This document shows, piece after piece, positions 12,055 to 14,395 of a DNA stretch of 14,395 nt. Each line of letters begins with the position of its first letter. Within the stretch, counting starts at the first letter, position 1. The stretch comes from Euryarchaeota archaeon UBA602 (GTDB lineage Archaea > Thermoplasmatota > Poseidoniia > Poseidoniales > Thalassarchaeaceae). The position numbers and the translations under genes are program-made. The notes beneath the pieces were generated by a model. The model saw only the letters and a program-made list of their open reading frames with translations. It had not been told where the DNA came from and searched no databases. The stretch spans positions 1-14,395 of the forward strand of contig DAHO01000039.1 of NCBI GenBank assembly GCA_002498455.1, given 5' to 3'.

Positions 12055-14395
12055 ATGTCCGCTACGATTCGTCATGACCTACTCGTCGAAGGGGCGATTG
12101 AGGCTAGAGCATACCAGCTTTCAGCCCTCGATCATTGCCTCAGTGCATCGACGCTGTTGGTGCTACCGACCGGTATGGGGAAAACTCCAATCGAAGTCAT
12201 GGCTTTGGCTGAGAGACTGAATCATCCGGGTGGACGTGGCATCATGCTCGCTCCGACCAATGCACTGGTCAACCAACATCTGTCCGATATGCAGACATTG
12301 CTCAATTTACCAGATCATCAAGAAATTGTCGCCTTAACCGGTTCGATTCCACCCAAGAAACGAAGAGAGATTTGGGAGTCTGCGACCATCGTTATCGCGA
12401 CCCCCCAGGTGGTGCGAAATGATGTGCAGAATGGACTGACCCATCTCGGTGATGTTGCTTTGTTAATCATCGACGAAGCTCATCGGGCAAATGGAAACCA
12501 TGCAATGGCGCAGGTTGGAGACCTTTTCGCCGAGCAACACCCCAATGGATTGGTCCTTGCCGCGACCGCAAGCCCCGGCCATATCGAGGCTGAAATCAAT
12601 GAGGTATGCGAACGATTGCGGATCGAGAACATTCATGTCCGGCCCCCCGGAGATGCTCTGTTAGCACCTTATGCAACTGGATTGGAGGTCAACGATGTCG
12701 TCGTCGAAGTACCGGATGAATTGCGGCTCTTGGCAAACCCATTGCAATTGTGGCTTTCCCGGATTGTCGAGCGAATGCGTCGCCTCGGATTTTACACCCG
12801 ACAGGGGCATGTGACCGCCGGTGGTTTACAGGAAGCACAAAGGCGAATCTCTGCATCCATCGCTAAGGGCGAGTCTTTTGGCTATAGAGCGGCCAAGGAA
12901 AACGGCATAGCCATGCGTTTGAATCACTTGATTTCGTCAATTCTATGCCAAGGTGTAGCGGCTACCAGAGAAACACTTTCTCGAATTGGTCAAGGTGGGC
13001 AGGATGAGAAAAAATCTGCGCGTGAATTCGCAGCTGACCCTCGAATTGTTCAGCTCAAAGATACCCTTGCAGAGATGGATGAAATTCACAGCAAAGTCAC
13101 GATGGTCAGACGGATGGTCAGACGGCAACTAAAGGAAAGCCCTGACAGTCGAATTATCGTCTTCGCCAACTTTAGGGACACTGTAGATGAAATCTCTCGA
13201 GTACTAAGCGATGTCGAAAATGCAGTTCCACAGCGATTTGTGGGCCAAGCCAGCCGAGATGGGTCTTCCGGAATGAGTCAGAAAATGCAATTGGAAAGTC
13301 TCGACATGTTTCGCTCCGGCGAAGCCAATGTCCTGGTTGCGACCAGTGTTGGTGAAGAGGGGCTTGATGTGCCCAATGCGGATCTAGTCATTTTTTACGA
13401 ACCCGTAGGGAGTGAAATTCGGACCATTCAACGTAGAGGGCGTACCGGTCGGCAGCGCGCTGGTACAGTGCATGTGCTCATCGCCAAAGATACCCGGGAT
13501 GAGGGGGCACGAGCCTCGGCGAAACATCGTGAACAGCGAATGTTCCGCTCAATTCAGCAGGTCCGACGAAAGCGTGGAGGGACTGCAATGCGCTACGAGG
13601 GAGAGAATCTCGGCTCGTTCCGGCTTAGCGATGGCCAAGATGCAGCCTTATTCCTGAAAACAGAATCTGAGCGCCTCGCACCCGAACTGGATGATTCCGT
13701 GGCACCTGCAATCGTACGGGAAGTAGAATCAGCGCCCCAGGTGCCGCCGCCCACTCCTGAAAAATTGGCTAGAAAAATGCGACCTACTGGGCAAATCGGG
13801 TTAGACTCATACCCCGCACAGGTTCAGTCTTCTCGATTGATTGTCGAGCCACCATTGATGTCGATTGAGAATTTAGCCATCGATTTCGATAATATTCAAT
13901 ATCCAGAAAGCGATGGTGTCGTCGTTTCGATTGACCACAGAGAAGGCAAAAGCGCACTGGCAGCAAGATTGCGTCAGGAGGGTTTGACGGTCGAGGTCGT
14001 GAATCTACCTGTAGGAGACATCCGAATCAGTGATCGAATCCTGATTGAAAGGAAGGGAAGTCGTGATTTTGTGGACAGTTTACTCGACGGGAGACTGTTG
14101 GACCAAGCCACCCGATTGGTTGGTGCAGCCCCTAGAGCAATGCTCATTCTAGAAGGCAGTGACTTGTTTCAACATCGGGCGGTAAGTGGGCAAGCCATCA
14201 TGGGTGCTCTGGCTACACTGACTCTAGACTATGGTTTGCCAGTAGTCACGTCTTCAGATACTGCTGAAACCGCTCGATTCATCGCTGTATCTGCTCGAAG
14301 AGAAGCCTCAATGTTGGAACACCTTTCTGCTCAAGCACAAGCAAGAATGCGTGCTAGCGAACACCCGGACTTGTTTAGCGATGTAGAAGAGAGAA
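12055..14395 (+). CDS. hef: Hef/FANCM-type ATP-dependent helicase-nuclease, C-terminus outside window
   Basis: Archaeal Hef, a relative of human FANCM and XPF, acts on stalled or branched replication forks: an SF2 helicase opens the fork and an XPF-type nuclease cuts it. The frame is open for 780 codons to the window edge. Helicase motifs: Walker A PTGMGKT (38-44), APTNALVNQ (66-74), DEAH (140-143), ATAS (170-173), IVFANFRDTVDE (368-379), ATSVGEEGLDVP (429-440) and QRRGRTGR (459-466). A helical insert around 220-330 corresponds to the Hef-specific thumb. After a Pro-rich linker (about 540-615) comes the ERCC4-type nuclease with SIDHRE (625-630), GD at 654-655 and the active-site ERKGSRD (665-671); all acidic residues of the GD..ERKxxxD motif are present. 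The terminal helix-hairpin-helix pair is expected beyond the edge. The gene is divergent from the ribosomal operon. Confidence 0.96.
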   Translation, partial: MSATIRHDLLVEGAIEARAYQLSALDHCLSASTLLVLPTGMGKTPIEVMALAERLNHPGGRGIMLAPTNALVNQHLSDMQTLLNLPDHQEIVALTGSIPPKKRREIWESATIVIATPQVVRNDVQNGLTHLGDVALLIIDEAHRANGNHAMAQVGDLFAEQHPNGLVLAATASPGHIEAEINEVCERLRIENIHVRPPGDALLAPYATGLEVNDVVVEVPDELRLLANPLQLWLSRIVERMRRLGFYTRQGHVTAGGLQEAQRRISASIAKGESFGYRAAKENGIAMRLNHLISSILCQGVAATRETLSRIGQGGQDEKKSAREFAADPRIVQLKDTLAEMDEIHSKVTMVRRMVRRQLKESPDSRIIVFANFRDTVDEISRVLSDVENAVPQRFVGQASRDGSSGMSQKMQLESLDMFRSGEANVLVATSVGEEGLDVPNADLVIFYEPVGSEIRTIQRRGRTGRQRAGTVHVLIAKDTRDEGARASAKHREQRMFRSIQQVRRKRGGTAMRYEGENLGSFRLSDGQDAALFLKTESERLAPELDDSVAPAIVREVESAPQVPPPTPEKLARKMRPTGQIGLDSYPAQVQSSRLIVEPPLMSIENLAIDFDNIQYPESDGVVVSIDHREGKSALAARLRQEGLTVEVVNLPVGDIRISDRILIERKGSRDFVDSLLDGRLLDQATRLVGAAPRAMLILEGSDLFQHRAVSGQAIMGALATLTLDYGLPVVTSSDTAETARFIAVSARREASMLEHLSAQAQARMRASEHPDLFSDVEER
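13101..13124 (+). repeat. In-frame 12-bp tandem duplication inside hef
   Basis: The 12-base unit GATGGTCAGACG occurs twice in direct succession and encodes MVRR-MVRR (residues 350-357) just before the second helicase domain. Being a multiple of three it keeps the frame. The identical copies suggest a fairly recent slippage duplication. Confidence 0.8.

Noticed and set aside
11774..12055. Minus-strand frame of 93 residues upstream of L3
   Set aside because: It begins with TTG, has no Shine-Dalgarno that I can see, a low-complexity composition and no family resemblance. It coincides with the region of inverted repeats, so a non-coding leader is more likely.
1..14395. Search for CRISPR arrays, insertion sequences, tRNA genes, integrase genes or a defence system
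   Set aside because: None seen. Apart from the gap at 11753-12054, the window is continuous housekeeping coding sequence.

Overview
The window is almost entirely an archaeal ribosomal-protein super-operon (S10/spc-type order) on the minus strand, followed on the plus strand by a divergent DNA-repair gene. Gene order, reading in the direction of transcription from about 11750 down to 1, is L3, L4, L23, L2, S19, L22, S3, L29, eIF1/SUI1, RNase P subunit Rnp1 (p29), S17, L14, L24, S4e, L5, S14, S8, L6, L32e, L19e, L18, S5 and L30 (cut by the window start). The archaeal/eukaryal-only members (S4e, L19e, L32e, SUI1, Rnp1) and the Hef helicase-nuclease place the source in the Archaea, most likely a euryarchaeon. 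The moderate GC content, glutamate-rich protein tails and SAP-domain extension of L32e fit a marine planktonic lineage such as Marine Group II (Poseidoniales), but that assignment is inference.

The operon is very compact. Neighbouring genes overlap by 1 to 4 bases (ATGA, TGATG or TAATG junctions) or lie within about 15 bases of each other, and most starts have a GGAGG- or GAGGTG-like Shine-Dalgarno sequence. This implies one long, translationally coupled transcript making large- and small-subunit proteins together with one initiation factor and one tRNA-processing subunit. No terminator-like stretch was seen inside it, and it runs off the left edge.

Positions 11753 to 12054 are non-coding. 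They separate L3 from the divergent hef gene and hold one TATA-like element, several stem-loops on the L3 side and a strong 10-bp hairpin on the hef side. From 12055 to the right edge is a Hef/FANCM-type protein with an intact helicase and an intact ERCC4-family nuclease centre; its extreme C-terminus lies outside the window.

I see no CRISPR array, mobile element, tRNA, rRNA or defence island. The points of interest are lineage-specific additions to otherwise standard ribosomal proteins (a SAP domain plus acidic linker on L32e, an insertion in the KOW loop of L24, a basic N-terminus on S19, an N-terminal extension on S5, acidic tails on S3 and L22), the structured leader before L3, and the divergent pairing of the ribosomal operon with hef.
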